Shown here piece after piece: positions 52,320-61,403 of a stretch of DNA of 64,000 nucleotides. Within the stretch, counting starts at the first letter, position 1, and each line of letters starts with the position of its first letter. This DNA is from Semisulcospira habei. Taxonomy: Eukaryota > Mollusca > Gastropoda > Semisulcospiridae. A program made the position numbers and the translations under genes. The notes under the pieces were generated by a model that saw nothing but the letters and a program-made list of their open reading frames with translations, did no database searches and had not been told where the DNA came from. The DNA is taken from positions 160,279,609-160,343,608 of the forward strand of contig BTPG01000002.1 in assembly GCA_036245525.1 (NCBI GenBank). The letters run 5' to 3'.

Positions 52320-53656
52320 CTCAACAGAGGGAAATCGGATCTCTCGCCCAGTCGCCGATTCGTTCACCTAGGCATGGACTTCGCTACCGATCTGAACTTG
52401 GTTCGTCTTTCGGAACAGCGGATCCAGAGGTTAGCCTCCTTGACCGCCGACCTTTGCCGGCTAGACGCAGCTCCTGCCAGGACTTGGCTACAGCTTCTCG
52501 GAACGATGAACGCCACTGCAGATCTCCTTCCCCTAGGGCGTCTCTACTATCGGCCCATACAGCTGCACCTCCTCCTTCACTGGCGCCCGTCCTCCGCCGA
52601 CTTGGCAGCCTCGGTACCGGTCCTGCGCTTCTTCGTCCCCATCTGCTGCGCTGGATGGATCCGGCGTGGCTGGCTTCGGGAGTTCCCCTCGTGTCTCCCC
52701 CTCCTCGCCTATCCCTGTGTGTCGACGCGAGCCTCTCAGGGTGGGGTGCCCGCCTGTTTCCGGACTTCCGAACGACGTCGGGAGCCTGGCCGCCAGAGAT
52801 GTCTGCCCGTCACATCAACTGGTTGGAGCTTCAGGCTGTTTGGCAAGCCATCATCACTTGGGAATCGAGTCTGCTGCACCAGGAGCTCTTGGTCCTTTCC
52901 GACAATGCGACGGTGGTGGCGTACCTTCAGAAGCAAGGCGGCACTCACTCTCCCGACTTGTGCATGCTCACCTACCGGCTGATGCTTTGGTGCCAGACCC
53001 GCGGCATCTTCCTTCGAGCGAGACACATTCTGGGTCTCCTGAACGTCCTGGCCGACTCGCTCTCGCGTCGTGGTCAGATGTTACACACGGAATGCACTCT
53101 TCGCAAGGACCTTTCCAGATGATCTGCGCCCACTGGGAGACTCCTCAGATCGATCTGTTTGCCACGAGGTGGAACCATCAGCTTCCCCTCTTTGTCTCCC
53201 CCGGTCCCGGATCCCCTGGCCTGGGCTGTCGACGCTCTCTCCATCCCCTGGGACGGTTGGATCGCGTATGCCTTTCCCTCGACGGTCCTTGTCCCCATAG
53301 TCCTCCTCAAACTTCGGGGATCCAACGCCGTTCTTCTCCTGGTCGCCTCGTTTTCCTGGAACCGCTCTTGGACCACCGACCTCCTCAGCCTCGCCATGGG
53401 CCCTCCTTTGCGCTTACCGACGCCCCGGACGATGCTCAAACAGCCTCGACAGGCCCTTTTCCACCCCTGCCCGGAGCGTCTCCTCCTTCACGCCTGGAGG
53501 TTGTGTGGCGTGCCCTCACCGCTAGAGGCTTCTAGAGTGCAGCAGTGGAGGCGATCTCTTCGGCTCGCAGACCCTCAACGCAACGCGTCTACGAGGGAAA
53601 GTGGCGAGTGCTGTGCGCCTGGTGTGAGGACCTCCGTCTTGACCCCACTGGTTTGA
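52320..53656 (+). pseudogene. DIRS E: RNase H and post-RNase-H domain
   Basis: MDFATDLNLVRLSEQRIQRL, WLQLLGTMNATADLLPLGRL (intact), LCVDASLSGWGARLFPDF, HINWLELQAVWQAIITWE, LVLSDNATVVAYLQKQGGTH, HILGLLNVLADSLSRRGQML; after a frame change NRSWTTDLLSLAMGPPLRLP. RNase H residues are present. Confidence 0.88.
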
Positions 53657-54698
53657 CTCACCCCCAGCTCGCGGACTTCTTCCTCTGGCTCTTCGGAGAC
53701 CAGGGTCTCGCCCCTATCACCATCAGATTGCCGACACTTATCGACACCTTGGACGTCCGGACTCCGGCGCCTGTAAGGACATCGCCGACCTTATGTCGCA
53801 CTTCGGCTTGCGACATCCGGTACTCCGCTCTCTCGTCCCGCGCTGGGACCTTCCCTGGGTCCTGACGTGGCTGAACTCACCCAGATTCGAACCACTGCCC
53901 TTGGCCCGCCTTGCGGACGTGACTCGTAAGACCTGCTTCCTTTTGGCCCTTGCCACAGCGGCCCGAGTCAGCAAGCTGCACGCGCTCTCGGCGCGCCCTG
54001 CCTGCCTGCAATTTCGTGCGGATGGCTCCGTGCACCTTCTCCCAGATCCCTCCTTCCTTGCCAAGACCAGGTCTCCACTGACGGCGCCACAAGTGTTTAC
54101 ACTGCGACCGCTGCGGGGAATGGACTTCCCTCGAGAGACCAGGCAACAAGACCCTGTGCGCGCCTTGCGCGTCTATATACGCAGAACCAAAGCCGTCCGT
54201 CGAGGACGCTCACGCCTCTTCCTGCCTCTTAGGACCGGCAGAGATGACTTTTCGGCCCAGACGATCTCTTCCTGGCTACGCTGGGTCTTTCTGTCCGCCT
54301 ACCAGGACCTCTCCCCACAGGGAGCAAAGAGGCTCATGATACGCGCGCACGAGGTACGTGCCATGGCCACGAGTCTTGCCTTCGACCGGAACTGTGCGGT
54401 TAAAGACATTGTGGCGGCAGTAGGCTGGCGAGCAGAATCGACCTTCGCCCGCTTCTACCTCCGGGATCTGGCAGGCCAGCGAGACAACCTCGCTCTGGTG
54501 GGGGGCATCACGGCAGCGCAACACTCCCTCCCGGCGCCACAGGCGCCGTTGGTACACTACTTAGCTAAAATTGTCGGGAGGTTGCGACTGGGAGGATGGC
54601 TCTGCAGACCCCCTGGGTCTTTGGGGGCAGCGGCACCCTCCTCTTGCTCGTTATTCTCCCTATCAGTCATGTCATCGGTAATATTTTTGAGGAAATAA
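53480..54698 (+). pseudogene. DIRS E: tyrosine recombinase
   Basis: VYEGKWRVLCAWCEDLRLDP, then about 13 nt missing after PITIR; a 302-codon open frame from 53793 with LALATAARVSKLHALSARPA (Arg), ISSWLRWVFLSAYQDLSPQG, MIRAHEVRAMATSLAFDRNC (HxxR), FARFYLRDLAGQRDNLALVG (Tyr). A TAG lies near 53534 in the upstream frame. Catalytic domain complete. Confidence 0.9.
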
Positions 54699-54753
54699 AT
54701 GCATTTTTCTCTAAAAGGTATTTTTTCGAAAAATACTTACCGATGACATGACT
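54659..54753 (+). repeat. DIRS E internal complementary region
   Basis: CCTATCAGTCATG...GAGGAAATAA joined to ATGCATTTTTCTC...; both halves match E's own ends (left TTATTTCC, right GAAAAATGCAT). Confidence 0.9.
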
Positions 54754-54794
54754 CGGAGGACCCTCCCTTCCTGCCCCGCTTGCCGCTGGTAAGC

Positions 54795-55014
54795 TAAGTA
54801 TCCTAAACTGAGTAATCATCACATGACTCGTAACCAGATGGGCAGTCACGGGAGATCACTCTCGGCCCCTCTGGGGGTTCCCCGAGTGCCTCCCGGTTGG
54901 TGCAGGGGCACAACGGGTTCCTAGGCTAAAATTGTGAGAGTAAGTAGACACTTCCTATCAGTCATGTCATCGGTAAGTATTTTTCGAAAAAATACCTTTT
55001 AGAGAAAAATGCAT
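54795..55014 (+). repeat. DIRS E right inverted terminal repeat
   Basis: Inverted partner of 36219-36423, ending GAGAAAAATGCAT. Confidence 0.88.
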
Positions 55015-55170
55015 ATTAACTTGCAAATAATACAAAATTATATAGAATTTCATCTTAACCATGCATGTGTTCTCATTTCTACATGGACATTTTATCAGTC
55101 TGTGTCTCAGTGTTCATACAATATACTGCTGCTGCATATCACTTGACAGACATGTACATAATGATGATCT

Positions 55171-57633
55171 TTACTGAAGACCTGCCACAAGACAGTTTCT
55201 GTTCTTTGTAAAACACAATGGCTTGTTGCAAACATAACACATGACCTGAGTTTTTCTTTCTACCTTTTTATTAGAATAGCACCACTTACAATTAATTTTT
55301 AGCGTTAGGCATCCACTGCGGTTGCATGGCGTGGTCAGGCGGTGGCAGAGGGGCAGCAACCTTGCTAGTTTTTTTTTAAAAGTGGCACTTCAGTGTCAGG
55401 AGTAATCCCTGCTAACTCCCTTATCAATTCTATGGTAAATCTAACTGATTATATTTTTGGGGTCTCTCTTAACCTGGAACATCCTGATGTTTCTTGCGAA
55501 AATCATTGAAAAGAATATAGGAGTTAACCCGAGCAACATCAAGAAAATGATAAAACAATGTTTTCCAGTACCTTCAAGTCTTTCAGAGAGTTTTGTATTT
55601 TCCAATCAATTGATCACTTTTATCTACCGCATTCATAAACTTGTTATAACTTTCTACAATTTTAGGTTGGCGAACATGCAATGGTCTAAATTCACCCTTT
55701 ACTTTCGAACGACGGTTCACATAATTATAAGCACTAGCATTAGTGTGCATAGTTAACATGAAAGTAACTGCTTTATTATCTAACCGCTGTACATACAGTA
55801 GGTTGCCTTCTCTCTGCCATCGCATAGAACCCCTAGGAGCCTTAGAAAAGGCTTTAACATCTTTGAATATTTGTGGCACTCCTTTCCTGTTTGCAATCAG
55901 AGCACCACAAGCAAGAGTATTATTTTTTTCAGCAGGTCTTTCAACAAAGCAACTCCAGTATAAAAATTATCAAAAAATACATGATGGCCTTGATTGAAAA
56001 TTGATTAACATAATCTCATGACAACATCCTATGCCAAACCGAACACAGACATTTTTGTAGATTTACCGGTATACACTTCAAAATTATATGTATAGCCTGT
56101 CAATGCATCAGCTAGAATCCACAGTTTCATACCAAAACACGTTGGCTTATCCTTGATGAACTGTCTAAAAGTAAATCTACCCTTGTTTCTCACCATTCTT
56201 TCATCAACTGAAAGATTTATATATGGATGATACAGCTTCATACACTTTCCTTTTATGTAGTCATGCAATAATCTGACTTTACACAGTTTGTCTTCCTTGT
56301 TATTTTCTGTTGTAGCATTGCACACCTTGACAAATGCCTGTAGTGCTTTGAAGCGTGCAAAACTCATGAAATGCCTGGCCCACAAAACACCCCACCCAGG
56401 TCTGCCCTGGGGGATTTGGGTGGGCTTAACTACTTTTTAGTTCCCAGGGTCACCCTGGTCGGCCCCACAGGGTGGGTTTCCCTTCTATTCTGGGGCATGT
56501 GTTTTCTGTCTACCCTTGGTCCATTCACCTGTATTTGCCTTTTAAAACTCTCCCTACTGTCTGCGCTGCCTGTAGCTCTTGATATTGAATGTGTGTTGCT
56601 AAATGGTCTTAGCTTTATTTAGGCCCCATGTGTTAGGTTTATTTAACGTATTGGACCGGCTGGCAACATACATTCAATGTTCTGTTTAGTTGTTTTTTTC
56701 ACAAGCAGTGCAGGCACGTCCTGAGAAAGTCTTGTTGCTGTCGTGACGTTAAGCAATGTACAATCAATCATGTACAATCTGGCCCACAAACCATGGTACA
56801 ACGTTGATGTTGACCAGTACGCTGCTTCGTTTGGAGCTTTGAAACATGCCATGTAAAACAAGAGTGCAAAGTATTGGTAGAGTTCATCAGGAGTCACATC
56901 CTTCCAGCCTCGATATATAGTTAGTTTCTCTGGGCCATGTTGTCTGGCATAGTCATTAGTCCATTCACAAATGCGCATGACGATGTCCAAAGTAAAAAAC
57001 AGTTTGAAAAACTTTGCAGGTGTCAAGTAATTGTTGATGTGCTCCCTTGTGCGGCAGTCAGGTAGCTGCACACCAGGCACATTCTTGGGCTGGAAATTCA
57101 GCAAGGGGTCAGTAGGGCCATGGTCGACGTTTCCATAGCTCAAGGCACTAAAACAGACAATGCAAAACGAATTCTGCAATGCTTGTCATTTTTATTTACT
57201 GCATTACATGAAGCAGTCATTATCACCAGAAAGGATGCGTAGGAGCCTGCAGTGATCAGCGAGTGACATTGGCAGTCATGATGTAAGCAAACAACGAATC
57301 CCCCTAGTTACTGATTCAGTGAGGAAAAATTAACAAAATACTACTAAAATACAGCTAAAGACTATTAAAACCGCTAAAGAGATTGTCAAATAATCATATT
57401 TAGTATGATTTTACTGCGAAAGTGTTGTTTCCAATTTATGCGGTAATTTGTTTCATGGTCAGCAAAAGAAATTCCAATGTCTAAAAATAGAATCAATGGA
57501 ATGCATACCTGGTCCCAGAAACAGGATGGTTTTCGGGCTGGTACCTTGCCGCAGGAACATTTCAATCATCAGATGTATCAGAAGAGGCATCAGTTGATAC
57601 ATCCAAGTCAGTTTCAATCTCCTCTGCACTCAT
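55171..57633 (-). pseudogene. piggyBac-type transposase relic
   Basis: Minus strand, several frames. Start ATG at 57633 with an acidic N terminus (EEIETDLDVSTDASSDTSDD, then TGA and NVPAARYQPENHP); GVQLPDCRTREHINNYLTPA, IYRGWKDVTPDELYQYFALL (56776-57179); LYHPYINLSVDERMVRNKGR (56030-56385), HHVFFDNFYTG near 55970 and KIVESYNKFMNAVDKSDQLI (55583-55879): the DDE-type motifs of the PGBD/DDE_Tnp_1_7 domain. The C-terminal Cys-rich motif CKWCYS...CYVCNKPLCFTKN is at 55171-55300. Split by a short retroposon. Lies in NGDN intron 7 in antisense. Confidence 0.88.
56387..56778 (+). mobile_element. Short retroposon copy 3, in piggyBac transposase
   Basis: Same family as 29234; duplication CTGGCCCACAAA (56375-56386, 56779-56790). 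Ends CAATCAATCATGTACAAT. It separates YHGLWAR from WARHFMSFARF in the transposase. Confidence 0.88.
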
Positions 57634-57639
57634 GTTGAT

Positions 57640-58020
57640 GAGAAATCGCGTAGAATGTAACCAGGAAATAGCACGCAAGTGGAGCAAAATGGCAGCTGAG
57701 CGGACGGGACGAACCTCGTGACTCGTAAAATTATAAGATAAGGGTAATAAAGTCTTTAGTTGAAAAAAAATAAAGGCCTGGACAGACCCAAGGAATAGTG
57801 GAAATTTCCACTGTGACGTATCGATGGAATTCCATCGAAACCAAGGGAAGCAAACGTTTAAGAGTTTTAAACCTAGGTTGGACTGGACATAAATGTTTGG
57901 TGATATCCGGTGCTTTGAGCATCATGGAAGATCTTCATTACAGGTCTGCGCTTAGCTTTTTACCACAGAAGCTGTTTAAAAGCATCATCTGCATTTATGT
58001 GTAAAGATGGTTTGAAATGG
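57640..58020 (+). other. NGDN intron 7, end part, no gene seen
   Basis: Likely the 5' region of the piggyBac relic and flank. Small palindromes GTGGAAATTTCCAC (57799) and CGATGGAATTCCATCG (57822). Confidence 0.5.
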
Positions 58021-58113
58021 TTAACCCTTTGTGTGTCGGTTGTGTTTTTTTGTTGTGATCATTCCTACACGAATCATCACGACAAAACCCACAGCTGACA
58101 TGCAGAGGGTTAA
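58021..58113. repeat. TTAA hairpin MITE
   Basis: TTAACCCTTTGTGTGTC...GATCATTCCTACACGAATCATC...CTGACATGCAGAGGGTTAA: an imperfect full-length inverted repeat with TTAA at both ends. Related in layout to 2230-2325. Confidence 0.75.
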
Positions 58114-58187
58114 CCCATTTAACCCCATGGCAGCATTTCTCAAATTTGGAAGTGTTACTTAACAAGTACGTACCAGGTGCAGGAGAT

Positions 58188-58286
58188 GGATCGACCATGA
58201 TAATTCAAGGGTAGTGCCAGATTAGCATGGCACTTGAAGGCGCCAAGCTAATCTGGCACAACCCTTGAATTATCATGGTCGATCCA
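58188..58286. repeat. Long type I hairpin beside NGDN exon 8
   Basis: ATGGATCGACCATGATAATT-CAAGGGTAGTGCCAG... paired with CTGGCACAACCCTTG-AATTATCATGGTCGATCCAT. Near-perfect arms of about 40 nt. It lies about 75 bp upstream of the exon 8 acceptor. Confidence 0.8.
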
Positions 58287-58359
58287 TTGCCTGCTGTAGG
58301 ACGTTGGTGCTAAATGGATTACATCAATGACTTTCATCATTTATTTTATCTCATTACAG

Positions 58360-58415
58360 GAGTCACGAGACCTGCATAGAGTGCGAGAAGACCGCCAGAG
58401 GAAGGAAAGACAAGA
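58360..58415 (+). CDS. NGDN: NGDN exon 8
   Basis: 56 nt after TCATTACAG, phase 0 in, ending CAAGA|GTGAGA in phase 2. Encodes ESRDLHRVREDRQRKERQE, consistent with the segment after PEEI in neuroguidin (ending before the YEE..MVRL motif expected in the next exon). No further exon is seen before DIRS D, so the 3' end lies beyond the window. Confidence 0.82.
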
Positions 58416-58609
58416 GTGAGAACCTTTTCATTCATTTGTGTTATCGTCTGTGGTCTCGCGCGTTACAGCTCCAGATCATAGATCATAAAGTCCAAAAATG
58501 AAGGAGTGTATGCAGACATCTATGAAGCTCTGTGTTGACACCCGCAAGCAGTATGCTGCTTCAGTGTTTGAACTTGCCAGCCCTAGCTCTGTCCAAAACA
58601 TTTCTTAAC

Positions 58610-58833
58610 CCTTTTCATCCTGATACACTATTCCTTGAAATAAATTTGACTATGACATTTTAAGGGTGGTGCCAGGATAGCTAGGATATCTTGGCGCCTG
58701 AGGCGCCAAGCTATTCTGCCACCACCCTTTAACTAAAATAGTTTATCTATCTCACAATCTGTACAGTGTATGTAGCCATCATAGTACAATAATCAGATCC
58801 TAAAAATTCAGCCTAAGGTTATAATGGGTTAAC
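58610..58833 (+). repeat. Type I hairpin MITE, NGDN intron 8
   Basis: TTAACCCTTTTCATCCTGATAC at the left; hairpin 58659-58735 (AAGGGTGGTGCCAGGATAGC.. CTTGGCGCC TGA GGCGCCAAG and complement); right end TTATAATGGGTTAA. Confidence 0.78.
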
Positions 58834-58907
58834 TCTTAAAACTCCCAGAACTAAATGACTTCCATTCTGCAGAATGGAAGTCATTTAGTTCTGGGAGTTT
58901 GAGTTAA
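58829..58907. repeat. Near-perfect palindrome bounded by TTAA
   Basis: TTAACTC, TTA, then AAACTCCCAGAACTAAATGA..CTTCCATTCTGCAGAATGGAAG and its complement, ending GAGTTAA. About 62 bp are a perfect inverted repeat with no unpaired loop. Confidence 0.85.
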
Positions 58908-59047
58908 TGGTCCTTGCGATATTAATAGAGCCCTCTGAATGCTGTCTTGGAGCGGCAATGACCACCTGCTAACTTTAGTTTTTTAAAATCAGTTTTAGCT
59001 GGTTGTTTGCTTGGATACCATTACAACATGGTATGTGAAACCTCTCA

Positions 59048-59240
59048 TTTATTTCCTCAAAAACATTACCGATGACATGACTATGTGGAAGTGTCTACTA
59101 CTTACTCAATTTTAGCCTAAGAACCCGTTGTTACCACACAACCCAGGAGGCACTCAGGGAACCCCCAGAGGGGCCGAGAGTTGTCTCCCATTCCTGCCCC
59201 GAGTCATGTCGTGACCAACCAGTCATCCTACTTAGCTCAC
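59048..59240 (+). repeat. DIRS D left terminal repeat
   Basis: Matches the other left ITRs; CACTCAGGGAACCCCCAGAGGGGCCGAGAG stem region included. Right partner outside the window. Confidence 0.85.
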
Positions 59241-59463
59241 GCCGTTCAGATGTGTTTGCCTTAGCCTACGGACTTGGACTTTGCCTTGTCGGACCGGTTG
59301 CTTCGCCGGTCTTCTGCACAACTGGACTTCTCATTGGATTTCTGCTTTCGCCGACCCTGCCTGTGCCCTGTGTGGGTCTGCTTGTTCCCTGCTCGTTCGG
59401 CTGCTGCCCTCGCCTGCGCCTTGGGTTGCTTGGGTCCCCCCGCGTTCACGTGCTGAGGGTGTT

Positions 59464-59501
59464 ATGGAGGTTCCTTCCCCCGTTACCGCTCCGGCGGAGA
59501 G
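59464..59501 (+). CDS. DIRS D: 38-nt first coding exon
   Basis: ATG to AG: M-E-V-P-S-P-V-T-A-P-A-E, donor GTAAGGTAG at 59502; acceptor ATGTTGCAG ends at 60104. Joined codon AGT, then TGCCAGGTGCTGACC continues the Cys-rich module. Confidence 0.78.
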
Positions 59502-60104
59502 GTAAGGTAGCTGTGTTAGCCCTCGGCCGGCTCCTGGGTTCGGCGCCGGTTCAAGCAGAGACAAATCATTCTTCATCTTTTCGCTGTGGCTTGCGCGCCA
59601 AACATTCGTCTTAGCTTGGCGGGGCCCCACGTGCCCGCGCTCGCTCACCTTTCACGTGATTGGTGTGGCAGGATTTGGCACTTACCTGCTTGCTTGTACC
59701 TTTGTTGTTCTTGGGGTACTATTATGCGTCCATGGCTCGCTTAGCTTGGCGGGGCCCCTCGTGTCCACGCCCTGTCGCCATTACGTTGATAAATGTTGCT
59801 ACCTTTATGCCTGTACCTGTCGTGACATGCGGTGTTGAGTGCTGACAGGTGTTGCAGTACCAGGCTCTTGCCTGCATGCTTGTGTTTTGTTGTACTTGAT
59901 GCGTCGTATGCTCGCCTTAGCTTCGCGGGGCCCCACGTGCCCGCGCCCACTAGCTGTTACGTTAATAGGTGTTGCAGGACCAGACGCTTACTTGCAGGCT
60001 TGTTCCTTGTTGTTTTGTGCCATTATGTTGCAAAGGCTCGCCTTATCTGGTCGGGGTCCCACAGGCCCTCGCCCGCGCGCCTCCATGTCTGTTATATGTT
60101 GCAG
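59502..60104 (+). other. DIRS D: leader intron with repeated unit
   Basis: 603 nt. It contains three to four copies of a degenerate unit (CTCGCTTAGCTTGGCGGGGCCCC, CACGTGCCCGCGC, GTTGCAG-like ends GGTGTTGCAGTACCAG, GGTGTTGCAGGACCAG), i.e. several decoy acceptors, which explains why this intron is longer than in the other copies. Confidence 0.6.
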
Positions 60105-61403
60105 TTGCCAGGTGCTGACCTGCACACAATGCGGAGGGTTCCAATGGCCGTCAGACAACCACAAGGTCTGTCTCCCCTGCACCGGATGCGCCTCTGACCA
60201 CGCTTGCGACATCTGCTCCACCTGGCCTGAGCTGCGCTGGTCGCAGTTATGGAGTTTTACAGACCCGAGCGACCGGCACCAGTGTGTGATCCTATTCCAG
60301 TCGAGGCGCCATCCCCCATGCCCGGAGCAGTGACCGCACGAGACCGCACCAACCTTGTGGAGTGGACGCCACACCAGACGCAGGAGCCCAGTGCTCGGAG
60401 CAGGACTGCTATCAACGCGATCGCTTCCAGGAGGGAGCCCGCCCGGACAAAACCCGCTGGTTCCTATGGGAAGCCTACTTGCCAGCAGAGAGCCCGCCTC
60501 ATTGAGCCTGGCTCAGAGAGATGCGCCACGCGCCATCCCATGTCCGATGTCAGTCTTCGCTCGTCTCCAAGGAAGCCCGCCGACTCTTACGGGGAGTCGC
60601 TTCGCCGGCAGAGAACCCGCCTTACTGAGCCCGGCTCAGAGAGACCTTTACCCACGCGTCCGAGGACTTCAGGCAGTTCAGAGCCCTCACGCCACTCCAG
60701 CTCCACCAGACACTCATGCTCCCCTGTTCAGCCCCCACCACTCTTCGGCTTCGTCACGCTCGACCCACTCTTGGACGTCCTTCCATCGACCGGCCACCTG
60801 CTCGTCTTGTCCCTCCCCTCCGCGCCCGGCCCGCCACCCTTCACCCCCCCCCCCCCCCCCCCCCCCCCGCCTCTCGACGGCGCCCTAGTAGAAGCCCCGC
60901 CCCCTCCCCCCCCCCCCCCTCCTCGGCTTCGTCGGCACCGTTTGCGCAGTCGCTCGTTGCGCTCCGGATGCCCTTCCTGCGTCAACCGGTCTTCGCCACG
61001 TCGTGCCTCGCCACGGACGCCGACCCGTCATCGTCAACAGCCCCCCTCGGATCTGGTCGCTTCCCCTCCTCCTCTGGCCTCCGTCTCTTGGATGTCATTG
61101 CCCCATAGCCCTCGTCTGCATCGCCGGACCTCCTCCCCCTGCCCGATGGATGACGAGACCCTGAGCCTGCTGGCCGAGGACTCCGTCTCCACTTGTCTCG
61201 GTGGACTTAGCTGCACTCCTTCACCTTGCTCTCCCTCTTCCAACGCCTCTGATTCCCCCCAGCTGGCCTCGTCGTTGCGTGCGGACACCGTGCTATCCCT
61301 GGACAAAGCTACTCGTCTCATCACCGCCACGCTTCCCGTGGACGCCTGCCCGCCATCGCCCCCACTCAAGAGGAAGGTCTCCGCGTTTGTTGACGCTGGA
61401 TGA
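60105..61403 (+). pseudogene. DIRS D: Gag-like exon 2 (to in-frame TGA)
   Basis: CQVLTCTQCGGFQWPSDNHK, VCLPCTGCASDHACDICSTW: eight cysteines spaced C-x4-C-x2-C-x12-C-x2-C-x2-C-x5-C-x2-C, then LRWSQLWSF. Two repeat units (TKPAGSYGKPTCQQRARLIE and KPADSYGESLRRQRTRLTEP), poly-Pro from two poly-C tracts, SLLAEDSVSTCLGG, KRKVSAFVDAG then TGA where E has CGG. The frame runs on after the TGA. Confidence 0.88.
60844..60868 (+). repeat. Poly-C tract (25 bp) inside Gag
   Basis: In frame it codes for eight prolines; a second run of 14 C lies at 60906-60919. Confidence 0.9.

Larger units (their letters stand above)
36219..55014 (+). mobile_element. DIRS-like retrotransposon E (outer host of B and C)
   Basis: The left ITR (GATAGGAAGTGTCTACTTACTC) at 36219 pairs with the right ITR ending at 55014, and the ICR at 54659-54753 carries both. 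Its body is split by a short retroposon in exon 1 (36642-43264), which itself holds DIRS B, and by DIRS C in the gag exon (44390-50557). With these removed exon 1 is 38 nt and the gag frame joins across C. It lies in NGDN intron 7, sense. Damage includes a TAG in the Cys-rich module, frameshifts in gag and RT, and a small deletion in the recombinase. Confidence 0.9.

Noticed and set aside
57731..58004. Short ORFs on both strands near 57.8 kb
   Set aside because: They coincide with small palindromes (GTGGAAATTTCCAC, CGATGGAATTCCATCG), which create mirrored frames; no conserved protein.
60844..60868. Poly-C tract read as an assembly gap or artefact
   Set aside because: The D frame stays open through it as poly-proline, so it may be real; kept as a repeat, with length uncertainty noted in findings.
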